Source of the DNA: Forficula auricularia
Taxonomy: Eukaryota; Arthropoda; Insecta; Dermaptera; Forficulidae
Reading direction: 5' to 3'
DNA length: 64,000 nucleotides
Assembly: GCA_024734495.1 (NCBI GenBank)
Contig: JALMQS010000556.1
Coordinates: 1,054,001 to 1,118,000, forward strand
The notes beneath the pieces were generated by a model. That model made no database searches and had not been told where the DNA came from. It saw only the letters and a program-made list of their open reading frames with translations. The position numbers were made by a program, and so were the translations under genes. Positions 43,685-53,436 of this stretch are shown piece after piece; the stretch's first letter is position 1; every line of letters starts with the position of its first letter.

Positions 43685-43900
43685 TTATTTTCTGAGAGTG
43701 ACTAACTAAATAAAGAGAAACAAAGAGGTTCTCCTCCGCTTGATGCAAATAAACATACACACATAAATATCAAAATTATATCTGTATTTATATTATTTAT
43801 TTGTTTGAGACTATAGTTTCGAAGGCTTGGCCTTCATCATCAGTCTTTTTTAACTATAAATATTATTTTTCATGAGGTCAGTTTGGCATGAATATTGAAA
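43685..43900 (+). repeat. Repeat family C with intact hammerhead
   Basis: Carries AAAGAGAAACAAAGAGG, TTGATGCAAATAAACATACA and the best family C hammerhead (minus, 43809-43843), followed by ATGAGGTCAGTTTGGCATGA. A family E element follows and an inverted family C copy lies at 44716-44815, so this is again the left member of an inverted pair. Confidence 0.75.
43809..43843 (-). ncRNA. Hammerhead ribozyme motif, best family C copy
   Basis: CTGATGA, U, GAAGGC, CAA, GCCTTC, GAAACTATAGTC. The core is exact, helix II is six perfect pairs with a three-base loop, helix III is the palindrome ACTATAGT, and the site is GUC. One base between A9 and helix II is unpaired, as in all copies in this window. 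Helix I would use the A+T-rich flanks. Self-pairing of helix III suggests a two-molecule fold. Confidence 0.72.
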
Positions 43901-43947
43901 TTTTTTTGATTTTTACTTAGCCGAGAGCCAGTTAAAATTAAAATAAA

Positions 43948-44712
43948 CTGACGTGTTCTGATGTGGCCATCCACTTGACTTTACCATACAACCTGGCCCC
44001 TCACTTACATTAATATTTAATAAAATTATTTATAATCATGTAAGAGAGGGGGGGGTAAGTTTTTGCATTTTTAAACTCCTAGGGGACACTGATTATGTAT
44101 ACAAAATTTGGTTGAGTTTGGTAAATGGCCAAGATTTTAATTTTTTGACCCTCCACCCCCCCCCCCATTCCGGGCGGTTAGTTTTTGCATTTTTAGACTT
44201 CTGGGGGTCCACTGATTATGTATACAAAATTTGGTTGAGTTTTGTAAATGGTCAAGATTTTCATTTTTTGACCCTCCACCCCCCCCCCCCCATTTTGGGC
44301 GGTTAGATTTTTTATTTATAGACTTCTGCGGGTCCACTGATTATATATACAAAATTTGGTTGAGATTACTCAAACGACCTAGATTTTTAATTTTTAACCC
44401 CCCTCCACCCCCAATTTCGGGTCGATATGCACCAAAATCTAATCAGCTCTTGATAACGCACAGACTAACTAACTAACAGACACACCAACAGACATTTTGA
44501 CAAAACAATTATTATCTCGAAAAATATAATTTTTTAGATGTTTACTTATTAGAGCTTTTTTGTAGAACGAAATGCCATGGTTTTGCTCAATTTTTTTAAT
44601 CGAAATAGTTTAAGCTGTTTTTGAGATATTTTGAAAAAAAAAGAAGGAAAAAACCACTTTTTTTCATGCACAATTACAATACTTGACCATAACCCTGTAT
44701 GATAAAGTAAAA
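43948..44712 (+). repeat. Repeat family E, full-length, three internal units
   Basis: Starts CTGACGTGTTCTGATGTGGC, ends TGTATGATAAAGTAAA. Three units, marked by GATTATGTATAC at 44091, 44214 and 44339 (about 124 bp), each with a C10-C14 run. The frames at 44112-44306, 44137-44337 and 44231-44476 read through these repeats and are not genes. Confidence 0.8.
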
Positions 44713-44715
44713 AAT

Positions 44716-44815
44716 GTGTTTATTTGCATCTAGCAGAGAACAACCAACCACTTTGTTTCTCTTTATGAATCAACAATTCTGCTACTCTCGGCAAAATTAA
44801 AACTTTTCAACTATC
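44716..44815 (-). repeat. Repeat family C, inverted partner of 43685-43900
   Basis: Minus strand: GTTGAAAAGTTTTAATTTTG, CCGAGAGTAGCAGAATTGTT, AAAGAGAAACAAAGTGG. No hammerhead core in this piece. Confidence 0.65.
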
Positions 44816-44829
44816 TAAATAATTTAAAT

Positions 44830-45282
44830 CAGCGCTTCTTAAACTTTTTTCATTCGCGACCCCATTTTGCTTGAGAAATTTTTCGCTACCCCATATTATA
44901 TAGATAATATTAAAGGGTATAAATTCATCATTTTTCCAAGCAAATCAAAAATAAATTTATAATGAAGCAAATCTTTATAAACATACCTAATTTGTAATTT
45001 TACCATTTATTTAAAAAACTACATAATTACAATTTTTTAATCTAAATATTAATGAAATGGATCTGTTTGTTTCTTATAAAATAAACAGGAAATAATCATC
45101 TTCAATATTTTTCAAATTTGATTTTATAATCGACAATGCTGAGAACGTTGCTTCACACATAACACAAAATGGCAATTTCACAAATTGTTGCAAATTCAAT
45201 GACAAAAATACCTCTAATCCACTAAACATAAATTTTTGGTAAAGATGGGGTCGCAATCCATATATTATGGCAAGAAACACTG
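44830..45282. mobile_element. hAT element with perfect 8-bp target duplication
   Basis: CAGCGCTTCTTAAACTTTTT with CGCGACCCC at left; GGGGTCGCAATCC and AAACACTG at right. ATTTAAAT on both sides (44822-44829, 45283-45290). A minus-strand frame (45074-45280) retains FCVMCEATFSALSIIKSNLK, the last conserved block of a hAT transposase, so it derives by internal deletion from an autonomous element. Confidence 0.9.
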
Positions 45283-45429
45283 ATTTAAATTAATCATTTG
45301 CATTGATTGTGACTATAATAATAATACATATTACAGCTCAATATAATATGTATCTATTTTAATTTCTCAACCTCGAACTTGAAATTTTTGTTTACATTAG
45401 AAGTATTTTATTTTTGGAGAGTCGGATTG

Positions 45430-45605
45430 GTAGAATTTCAATGGATTTGATGGAAGGCAATCCAAGAATAATGAAAAAATAAAATAAATTTATTGGAAGA
45501 CATTTTTATCATCCTCTTAAAAGCGACGTTTCGAAGAATCTTCCCTCTTTTTTTAGGGTTTAAAAAGGGTCAACGAAGAAAGCATACATGATACTGCCTT
45601 CTTCT
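45430..45605 (-). repeat. Hammerhead repeat, family F
   Basis: GGCAATCCAAGAATAATGAA, TTTATTGGAAGACATTTTTA, then the hammerhead and GGGTCAACGAAGAAAG. The same order is seen at 55264-55480 and, inverted, at 47310-47390. Confidence 0.6.
45524..45555 (-). ncRNA. Decayed hammerhead, family F
   Basis: Minus strand: CTAAAAAA, A, GAGGG, AAGATT, CTTC, GAAACGTC with flanking TTTAAACC/GCTTTTAAG. The GAAACGTC end is intact, but the CUGANGA part is lost. Confidence 0.45.
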
Positions 45606-45609
45606 CCTC

Positions 45610-46285
45610 AAGCAGTGCCCGAAAATTTGCCTTTTCTTAACAGAAGCATCAATATAATTTTATCTTAAGGTAGTTGTTCCGCCAAATGCGATTTCGTAGG
45701 ATTTTTCTGAAATTTAGATATATTATTATTGAAATACTTGTGCATCGATTGGTGGCAAAACGAAATTGATGAACAATACAGTTCCGGAGATATTTAATTT
45801 CAAAAATCGATTTTTTCGGGCTCTTTAGCATTGCACTATACGGGATATCGGAAAATTTACATACATATTTAATTATAATTAAGAAACCCTTCGTACAATT
45901 TTTATAAAAAACTAAACCAACATTAAACAATAACCAATACATATTTTAAGACAAGTTCATTCATAGTTACAACACAGTTTCTGAGATAATAAGGAATAAA
46001 TAATGAAAAATGTATATAAAAAAATTCTCACTAAAAACATTTTGGCAACAGCGCATTTATTAAACCAGCGAAAGAGGGAGTAAAAAGTAGAAAGCGCGCG
46101 TGCGCTAGATTTTTTCAAAATTATAATTTTCATAAGATGTAACGTAGGCGTTGATTACATTTGTTAAAAAATAACAAAACGATATTTATAGAAATTTTTG
46201 AAAATATTATTATTTTTATTATTATTAGTTCACTCTTTAAAGTATATAAGTTTAATTTTTTTTCTGGATAAGGGTATGGCTAATC
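45610..46285. other. No gene recognised
   Basis: The 97-codon minus frame at 45649-45942 shows no domain I know. Confidence 0.35.
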
Positions 46286-46287
46286 AT

Positions 46288-46784
46288 TTTTTACTTTACC
46301 ATACAGGGTGTATGGTCAAGTATTGTGATCGTGCATGAAAGAAGCGTTTTTTTCTTCTTTTTTTTCGAAATAATAATTGTTTTCTCAAAATGTCTGCTAG
46401 TCTGTTAGTTAGTCTGTGCGTTACCAAATTTTTGTGGACGAGCTAGCTCAAAAACTAGTGTCAATATCGAAACCAAATTTCACACGTAGTTTTGGCCCAT
46501 TGACATTAAGAGCTGGTTAGATTTTGGTGCATATCGACCCAAAATTAAGGGGGGGGGGGGTTAAAATTTAAAATTATAATCTTTTCAAACTAAAAAAAAA
46601 AACAAGAAAAATGAAATATACAATAAAATAAACCTATAATAATGAAAATATTTTTTTCTGGGGCCAAAATTAATGGTGGGGGGGGGGCGAAATCTAGGCC
46701 ATTTTAGCAAACTCAACCAAATTTTGTACACATAATCAGCGGACCCCCTAGAAGTTTAAAAATACAAAAACTAACCACCCAAAA
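46288..46784 (-). repeat. Repeat family E copy with internal insertion
   Basis: The minus-strand copy has the typical 3' end (CTTTACCATACAGGGTGTAT mirrored). A low-complexity insertion of about 125 bp (46560-46685) lies between two runs of 10-11 G, and the 5' end is missing. Confidence 0.65.
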
Positions 46785-46789
46785 TGTAT

Positions 46790-47305
46790 GTTTCTTTCCA
46801 GTACTGACATGAGTTAATGTATAGCAATCTTGACATTTTATTGAAAAAATAGAATTCAAACCTAATCGCCTTTCATCAACAATATTTTTTAATAAAATAT
46901 CTTTCTGACAGTGACAACAGGTTAGGTTATTCGCCAACTCGCCCACTTCAATTATTCGGGTACCTACATTAGCACTCTTAGTACACATTTTTTTCGTTTT
47001 TTTCCCTCATTCATTACCGCAACAGCTTTTAATCGTTTATTTAGAACTTTTTGATTAATAAATCGACCTTTAAAATGTATTTTATCATTCATTTTATCTG
47101 TCATTTTAATGTCATGTATAAAAATATTCAATCTCTTTCGATGTTGTCAAATTTCTCAAACGAGCACGGGATTGGCTAGATTTGGTACAAAAACAGCAAA
47201 AAGTGTTGGCCTTATGAACTATGAATCCTTATTGACTGTTCTATATACTTGAGCATTAACTTTTTGCTGGTATTGTCGCGAAACAACTACCTTAATTGAA
47301 TGATC
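46790..47305. other. No gene recognised
   Basis: The minus frame at 46713-46988 (starts MCTKSANVGTRIIEVGELAN) contains CCHCQKD and CQDC pairs that could hold zinc, but it runs into repeat E and I cannot name it. Confidence 0.3.
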
Positions 47306-47702
47306 AGTTTTTAAGAGAATAAAAATGACTTTCCAATAAATTTATTTTATTAGGAATTTTATATTTTCATTATCCTTGGAGTGTCTCTCATCAATTCTCC
47401 ATTTATGGTTTACGTATTAAAGCAATAAAATAATTTTGAATGGTTAAGAGGAAATTACAAACCCACTGGCGGTGGATTTTGATTACGGGAGGGGGAGGTT
47501 AAAGCAGTATTTGTTAATCATTTAATCATACTCCTCTTAATTCTCTATTTCAATCGAATAAAACTCTTCATGAAAGTCGTTTCAAATTATTTTGAATAGT
47601 ATTTTATTTAAATTAAATATTGGGTTGGTTGGTGCATAATTTATTTATTGCGGCTTTTTTTTCTTTAAAAATTTGTGTTTTGTTTAATTGTTTTCATAAA
47701 AA

Positions 47703-47880
47703 TAATCTTCTCTTTTCAGTTAATGAAAATGAGTATCGTAAATCATATACATATTCGTCATATTATGCTCTACTACTTCGAGAAAGGTTGGAATGCAGCA
47801 CAGTCATTTCGCGAACTAAGCGAACTTTTTGGGGAAGTAACAATCAGCATAAGCCAAGTTAAAAGATGCCTTCTTACAGT
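47703..47880 (+). pseudogene. mariner transposase N-terminus, left arm
   Basis: The frame reads HIRHIMLYYFEKGWNAAQSF, RELSELFGEV.., ISQVKRC. This is the first helix-turn-helix of mariner transposases (IRHIMLY.F.KG.NA..A...L...FGE...S...V). In a live element this domain binds the inverted ends. It breaks off at the join near 47880. Confidence 0.8.
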
Positions 47881-48440
47881 GGACACCTTTCAGTATTCCT
47901 TTGGGTAAACACCTGGCCAAACGCAAACCTTCTTTCTTTTGACGTTTTTGAAGAAAAGCCACACTTCCCCTGTGACGAGATTCTTCAGGAACGGAGTTTA
48001 CTCTTTTCGCTGCTGCAAATCAGTGAAAATTCGGACACGTTCGGCTTTGTTATAGTCGGAGAGTTCGTAGGGGACCCATCCAGCCAATTTCCATTCTTTT
48101 TTGAGCTTTTTGAGACGACGAACGATGGTCGAATGGTCCACATTGAAATCTTCGCCCAACATTCTGGGAATCAAGCTTTCGTCCTCTTCCACGGCTGTCA
48201 AAAGTGTCTGGTCGTCGAAATTTGATGATCGACCTTTTCTTCTTCATATACCAGGTTTGTATCGTATATTTGAACTTCTTGAACCATTTTTCAACTTGGC
48301 TTTTACTAATTGCTCCTTCTCCAAAAAGTTCGTTGAGATCGCAAAATGATTGTGCTGCAATCCAACCTTTCTCGAAGTGGTAGAGCATAATACTAATGGC
48401 GAATATGGATATGATTCTCGATACACATTTTCATTAACTG
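47880..48440 (-). pseudogene. mariner transposase, right arm, frameshifted
   Basis: From about 48440 downward: LYHFEKGWIAAQSFCDLNEL, FGEG..SKSQVEKWFKKFK (first helix-turn-helix and WF..F), then after a shift AVEEDESLIPRMLGEDFNVD and HSTIVRRLKKL (second helix-turn-helix), then WKLAGWVPYELSD (WVPHEL motif), and after a stop at 47998 FLKNLVTGEVWLFFKN. The last piece matches the block around the first catalytic aspartate (normally TGDEKW). That aspartate is lost (TGEVW). The other catalytic residues lie beyond the join and are missing. Inactive. Confidence 0.82.
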
Positions 48441-48534
48441 AAAAGAGAAGATTATTTTTATGAAAAAAATTAAACAAAAAGCCAATCTTTAAAGAAGAAA
48501 AAAGCCGGAATAATTATGAACTAATCCAATATTA

Positions 48535-50085
48535 ACAGGAGGTGGAATAAAAATCAAAATAAAACAAATGGCTTAATAAAAATAAAACAATTGGTTTTCT
48601 AAATAAACAATAATTAGGAATAATATAAATATACCGATTTTAACTTAATCCCGGAATGTTGTCTGGAAAGAAGTGTTTAACACCCTCTGACAATCAACCT
48701 TTCTTTCATGTAAATTATTTATTTAACGATTGATTAAACCAAATTGTCTCCACTTAAATACAATACATGCAAAAAATTACCGAGAAAAACTCACTCTCCT
48801 TAGTACTAGTTATATTAAATAAATAAAAATTAAAACAAGTGTTTTTAAATAATTATTCAATTACTCAATATGTTTTTCATTTACAGATTTATCAAAAGAA
48901 TGTCAACAGAAAATATGCTGGTTTAATTAACAAAGGAAAAAACGCGGCATTAGAAAACTGGCCTTGGGAACTCTCCCTAACCGAGTAATTTGAAATAAGT
49001 GAGTTGTTTTATTATTTAAATTATTTTTGAAAGATATCGACTTTAACCCTAAGAAAATTCTGAGTGATTTAATTAAAGTGAAATCAGATTTTTTTTTCTT
49101 TTTCCGCTTTTATCGAAATTCGTTTTTAGAATTTTATTAATTCATTCAGATATTTGTCTGGTTCATTCATTTTAAGTTAGGGAGCAGAAAATCGTATTTT
49201 AATTAAAATCACTTGGAATACACCGAATATATTGAACTCGTAAAAATAAAATAAAAAAATAAGACGGAATTTATCATAATAATAAAAATAAACATAATAA
49301 TAAAATAAACCAATTAAATTTTTCTGCAGGTGAAGTTTTGGAACTTCATGACATTTGTCCAAATTAGTCCACCCTTCATTTCCAAGATTTTTATCTTTTT
49401 TTCGTAATTATCTCAAAAACTCCTATTTATTTAGTTTTGGAAATTTTCATTATTTATCAAAAAAATTGTAATTTTCAATAAATTTTATTTAAAATAGAAT
49501 GTCTCAAAGTACTACTTTAATTTTAAAGTTTTTCGTTATCTTCTCAAAATCGGACCTGACAATTTTCTTATTATAAATTCAAGTAATTTCACAAAGTAAA
49601 TCTTTGATATTTATTAATTTTGTAAAAATCAAATGTCTACAAGTTTATATTATAATCGAATATGTGTCCCCGCCTCTTTTACCGTCTTTTATGAATGTCT
49701 GTAAATTTATTTGACAACATTTAGAAACCTTTTGGTTCCAAATTCAATTCCCAGTCACTTAAAGAAAATTCCTTTTTATTTATTGAATTTTCATATTTTT
49801 TAATATTAAATGTTAATATTAATTTTACTTATTTTATTTCAGATGATATGCACTTGAGAGCAAGAAAAGAAGAAAATAATTCAATATGTTTCATCAACCA
49901 TCATTTCCCGTCATTTGTAAATAATCGAGTGTTCTTGGTAATTTTCGCAAAAGCAACTTGCTTTAATTATCCCAAGCTACATAATTAGTTTTTGTAATTG
50001 AATTTCTTAGAAAAATTATGTTGATGTTAATGCATTTATTTTTGAGATTGAATTTATCAAAAGGTCAATTTTTATTTAAATCTCA
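48535..50085. other. A+T-rich stretch, no gene seen
   Basis: No feature recognised; the frame at 49177-49362 is tyrosine/phenylalanine-rich low complexity. Confidence 0.45.
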
Positions 50086-50087
50086 AA

Positions 50088-50263
50088 TAATTAATTAAAA
50101 CTATTTATTGATCACACAATAAATAATACAATACATATAATTAACATTTTGATCGTTTACAAGTGTGAGTACCACTTCGATTTGAGCTAGACTGAATTAG
50201 TTAATTGAAACGTATAATTTATTGTGGGATCAATAAATAGTTATAATTAATTATGACTGGCTT
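50088..50263. mobile_element. Short MITE, ATTTATTGATC type
   Basis: TAATTAATTAAAACTATTTA, TTGATCACACAATAAAT at left mirrors ATTTATTGTGGGATCAATAA, ATAGTTATAATTAATTA at right. The same end is used by the larger element at 52221-53175. Confidence 0.65.
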
Positions 50264-50298
50264 TTGTTACAAATTTAATAAATATAACATATTATACA

Positions 50299-50578
50299 CT
50301 TTTAATTGAAAGTAATGGTAGGCAGCCCAGGGGTAGTGAGGAAAAAAAATTAACACATATCCAAATAAGGCGTAATTTATTGGATTCCTTCCTCCTTTCC
50401 TTTCAAACCGACGTTTCGGAGGATTCTTCCCTTCTTCTTCGAGGTTTTAAAGGAACGAAACGTCGGTTTGAAAGGAAAGGAGGAAGGAATCCAATAAATT
50501 ACGCTTTATTTGGATATGTGTTAATTTTTTCATCCCTCACTACCCCTGGGCTGTCTTCCATTACTTTCAATTAAAAGT
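50299..50578. mobile_element. Long palindrome carrying a family F hammerhead
   Basis: Arms of about 120 bp (50299-50418 and 50456-50578) are near-perfect mirrors: CTTTTAATTGAAAGTAATGG, CCCAGGGGTAGTGAGG, CATATCCAAATAAGGCG, CCTTCCTCCTTTCCTTTC, AAACCGACGTTTCG. The spacer holds the hammerhead helix II region. The 64-codon frame at 50380-50574 is a reading of the palindrome. Confidence 0.85.
50410..50444 (-). ncRNA. Hammerhead motif, family F, with long helix I
   Basis: Minus strand: TCGAAGA, A, GAAGG, GAAGAAT, CCTCC, GAAACGTC. Flanks CCTTTAAAACC upstream and GGTTTGAAAGG downstream pair at 10 of 11 positions as helix I, the classic type I arrangement. C3 and U4 of the core are changed (TC for CU), which should weaken or abolish cleavage. 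Confidence 0.6.
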
Positions 50579-50861
50579 TCTACCAGTCTCCAGAGAAAAT
50601 TTCGTGCATATATATTATGCACTATATAATATATTTAATAAAAGAGTAACCAATATACACAAATACATAACCTTTCAATCACTTCATATATGAACGTTTT
50701 CAAGTGAGATACTACGGCGGAGACAATCTAAGTTGCCTGTAGGATTTTGCCTTTGGTATCTCATTAGAAAACGATCACAGATGAAAAGAATGAAACTGTG
50801 TGTATTAGTGTGGCCAAAAAAAAGAATATTTTTTTATTTGTGAATCTCATGAAACTATGTA

Positions 50862-50987
50862 ATTAAATTGAAAGTTTTTGCCTGAGAGTAGCAGAATTTT
50901 TATATATATGAAGGAGACTAATAAAAGAGTGTGTCTTCTGCTGGAATTATTCCAGCAGAAGATACACTCTTTTATTGTCTCCTTCAA
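50862..50987 (+). mobile_element. Family C fragment inserted with 11-bp target duplication
   Basis: GAAACTATGTA occurs at 50851-50861 and 50988-50998. The 126-bp insert starts ATTAAATTGAAAGTTTTTGC, CTGAGAGTAGCAGAA (family C 5' end) and ends in a palindrome (GAGTGTGTCTTCTGCTGG and its mirror). The duplication shows that family C moves as a discrete unit and its length fits reverse-transcription insertion. Confidence 0.7.
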
Positions 50988-51289
50988 GAAACTATGTAAA
51001 TTTAACATGTTTTTAAAATTCTCACCCAAAAATCAGCTTGATTAAAAAATTTTAAGAGGTCACTCAAGATTATTAAAAATGGTAGAAATATCAATTTATA
51101 TAGTATCGGTCAAAATTTTGATAATTTTTATAGTAGAATACTTAATAGATGTTTTCGAGTGACCCGATGAAGCTTTCTATTCGTTAAAATGTCAACTACA
51201 AGAAAATAATTTAAAAAAATTTTAATATTTATGGTATATTTACAGGTCACTCGAAAACATCTATAAAGTACTTCTTCTTCGAGTGCCAT

Positions 51290-51520
51290 ACCCGAAACGG
51301 GTGTCGGCGCCTCTCCACATATACTGCTGAGCAGCACATACCTGTGCTGAGTGTGTTTAGTTGTTTTACACAGATATACGGGACCTACATTTTAACGCCG
51401 GTTCCGAACGGCTAATTTGGAGAGGTTACTTGGCAATTATACTCTTGGTAGGTCTCGAACCATCTCCGAGTCAGCAACCCAACACTCTATCCACTGACCC
51501 ACAGTCGTCTCTCTATAAAG
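51290..51520. other. G+C-richer block with tRNA-like trace
   Basis: Contains CATACCCGAAACGGGTGTCG (a hairpin) and, at 51453-51510, GGTCTCGAACCATCTCCGAG.. resembling an inverted tRNA T-arm. The frame at 51361-51564 has no known domain. Confidence 0.35.
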
Positions 51521-51907
51521 TACACTACTATAAAAATTACAATAATCTTGAGCGACCTCTATAAATTGATATATCGATTTGAAATTTTCAGAATATTTAT
51601 AATTTTCAACGTAGGCAATAATAACATGACAAGAAAAAAAAATTAAATTTGAAATTTCTATATGTAAAGATCAATAAGAAAAAGGATTCTATTCTATTGT
51701 TTTAAAAAACAGTTTTGCCTCATTCTATTTATGTTATTTCTGTTTTGTCTAATGTAATTGTTAATTTTATATTGAAGAATAGAAGGAAACATTGTTTATG
51801 TGAATGTGCCAAATATTTTTTGAAATTGGTGTTTCTGGTGGTCTACAATGGTAAACGAAAATAAAAAGTAAAATTTAGACGAATGTGTGACGTGACTATT
51901 TGAAGCT

Positions 51908-51938
51908 CTGAAGAAGTCGGCAAAGTCGACGAAAAGTT
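51908..51938 (+). ncRNA. Hammerhead ribozyme motif
   Basis: CTGAAGA, A, GTCG, GCAAAGT, CGAC, GAAAAGTT, with AGCT upstream and GGCT downstream forming helix I (four pairs, one wobble). Core intact; helix II four pairs; A replaces C at 15.2, so helix III is weak. Followed by GATAAATAAAAAAGTC, which recurs after the motif at 38742. Confidence 0.55.
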
Positions 51939-52220
51939 GGCTGATAAATAAAAAAGTCACACATAAAAACTTGTCCTTGTTTTCCTATTATAAACTTTCA
52001 AATTAAATTTTCTACAATTTTGGAAATTTTTAAAAATCATGAGCGACCTCTTAAAATTTTTTTAATCGAGCTGATTTTTGGTGAGCATTTTACAAACATG
52101 TTAAATTAAGATAGTTTCATGCGAGATCAAAAATAAAAAAATATTCGTTTTTTTCGGCCTCCTTAGTGTATATTTGTTAGTGTTTTAATAAATACGAGTA
52201 TATTAATCAGCGCATAATCA

Positions 52221-53175
52221 GGTTTGTTTCAAAAAGTTCTATTAAAAATCACTTATAACTAATTATAACTATTTATTGATCACCATACAAATAATACAAT
52301 ATAACTAAGACATTTTGATCGACTGAATTCTGTGGTCTTTTTCATCTGTGATCAGATACCTTTTCCAATTCTGACTAGCTCAGTCTTTCCAGATCCGCAT
52401 CCTCAAATACCTTCAATTCCGACCCAATTCCTCAAATTTCTTCTTTTCACGATTCAAGGGTTCACCCCTACAAAGATTGTACATTTATGGTGCACCTTCT
52501 TCTTGTATTAATATCTTTATAAAAAAAGGTCAATCGAAACGTCGCGTAGTAGTTATATTTTTACTTGTAATCGGTCTCGTGGCAAGCGCGACTTTAAAGG
52601 ATCCTCAGGTAAAGAATACGGAACCCATGGTCTCAATTAAAATCACAAATTGTAGTATTCAATTAGGTTGAATTTTAGCACGTGGCGGTTTTGCCAAAAA
52701 TTACATGGTGTCTCGTCCAGAGGTCAAAAAGTGCGATTTTTCAGGAAGTGCCGATGGATGGATGTTATTGTTTTTTCGTCCACGATTGTTTCCACACCGA
52801 ACAACCGATTGAAATGAAATTGAAAACCTACCATTACTTTAACAAAATGAAGCGCTGATTAGTTTTTGGTACATATCGGCTAAGAAAAATTAGTACTTTA
52901 TTTCAGTACTTTTTTAGTTCTGTCTAAATATTTTAAAAATGACTAAACCAATTTTGATGAAATTTAATATTGCAATTATGTATCTTGAGGACCACAAAAA
53001 AGTCATATAAAGTTTTTTATAAAATTATATTTTAAAGTACTTTACCCTAGAATAAGATAATACATTGGATAAAGTTTACCAACGATCCGTTGAAGTTTAT
53101 TTTATTTGTTGTGTGGGCAATAAATAGTCATAATTAATTATGTGTAATTTTTAATAGAACTTTTTGAAATAAACC
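52221..53175. mobile_element. Inverted-repeat element with unclassified cargo
   Basis: About 75-bp ends (GTTTCAAAAAGTTCTATTAA, ..AATTATAACTATTTATTG) are inverted at 53100-53175. The interior holds the second copy of the 9345-9515 repeat (52566-52735). No transposase seen; the frame at 52477-52671 falls partly in that repeat. Confidence 0.65.
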
Positions 53176-53287
53176 ACTTTATAAACTGTTTATTATATAT
53201 ATTTATTGGAACACAAACATATATACATGTTTTAATCAGTTCATCTGTGATTGTTTTCAATTAAGTTTTTACATGAAGGCAACTGTG

Positions 53288-53380
53288 TTTAATTGAAAAG
53301 ATTCTGTTTTACTAAGAGTAACAGTGTTGTTAATTCATAAAGAGAAATTAATGAGGTTGTCCTGTGGTTTATCTTTTGTT
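53288..53380 (+). repeat. Repeat family C fragment
   Basis: AATTGAAAAGATTCTGTTTT, ACTAAGAGTAACAGTGTTGT, ATTCATAAAGAGAAA, GAGGTTGTCCTGTGG. No hammerhead core. Confidence 0.6.
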
Positions 53381-53436
53381 ATGTGGCTTATCTTTGGTTT
53401 CCTTCTACTTTAAGAAGTATTATCTATAGTTTTTAA

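Larger units (their letters stand above)
47620..48529. mobile_element. mariner transposon relic, head-to-head foldback
   Basis: The left end TTGGGTTGGTTGGTGC and right end (reading inward) TTGGATTAGTTCATAATT are mariner-type inverted ends flanked by TA. Both arms carry the start of a transposase gene facing inward, so the element is two 5' halves joined head to head, with the longer half on the minus strand. Confidence 0.8.
50803..52168. mobile_element. Large foldback, about 200-bp arms, nested inserts
   Basis: The left arm (50803-51095 minus an insert) and right arm (about 51985-52168) share GAATATTTTTTTATT, CTCACC.AAAAATCAGCT, TTTTAAGAGGTC blocks. Inside are an inner pair of GAGGTCACTCAAGATTATT / AATCTTGAGCGACCTC ends (51056-51560), a G+C-richer block (51285-51520) and a hammerhead-like motif (51908). 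Ends near CACTAAGGAGGCC suggest a CACTA-like start, unproven. Confidence 0.65.

Noticed and set aside
44112..44476. Three overlapping frames with repeated FNFLTLHPPP-like segments
   Set aside because: They read through the repeat E internal units; the repeats and poly-C runs explain the protein repeats.
46713..46988. Zinc-finger protein from two cysteine pairs
   Set aside because: The frame extends into repeat E, lacks a recognisable zinc-finger spacing and has no second conserved copy.
48866..49000. Possible exon between splice-like signals
   Set aside because: TTTACAG and GTGAGT-like sites flank a short open stretch, but there is no homology I recognise and such sites are common in A+T-rich DNA.
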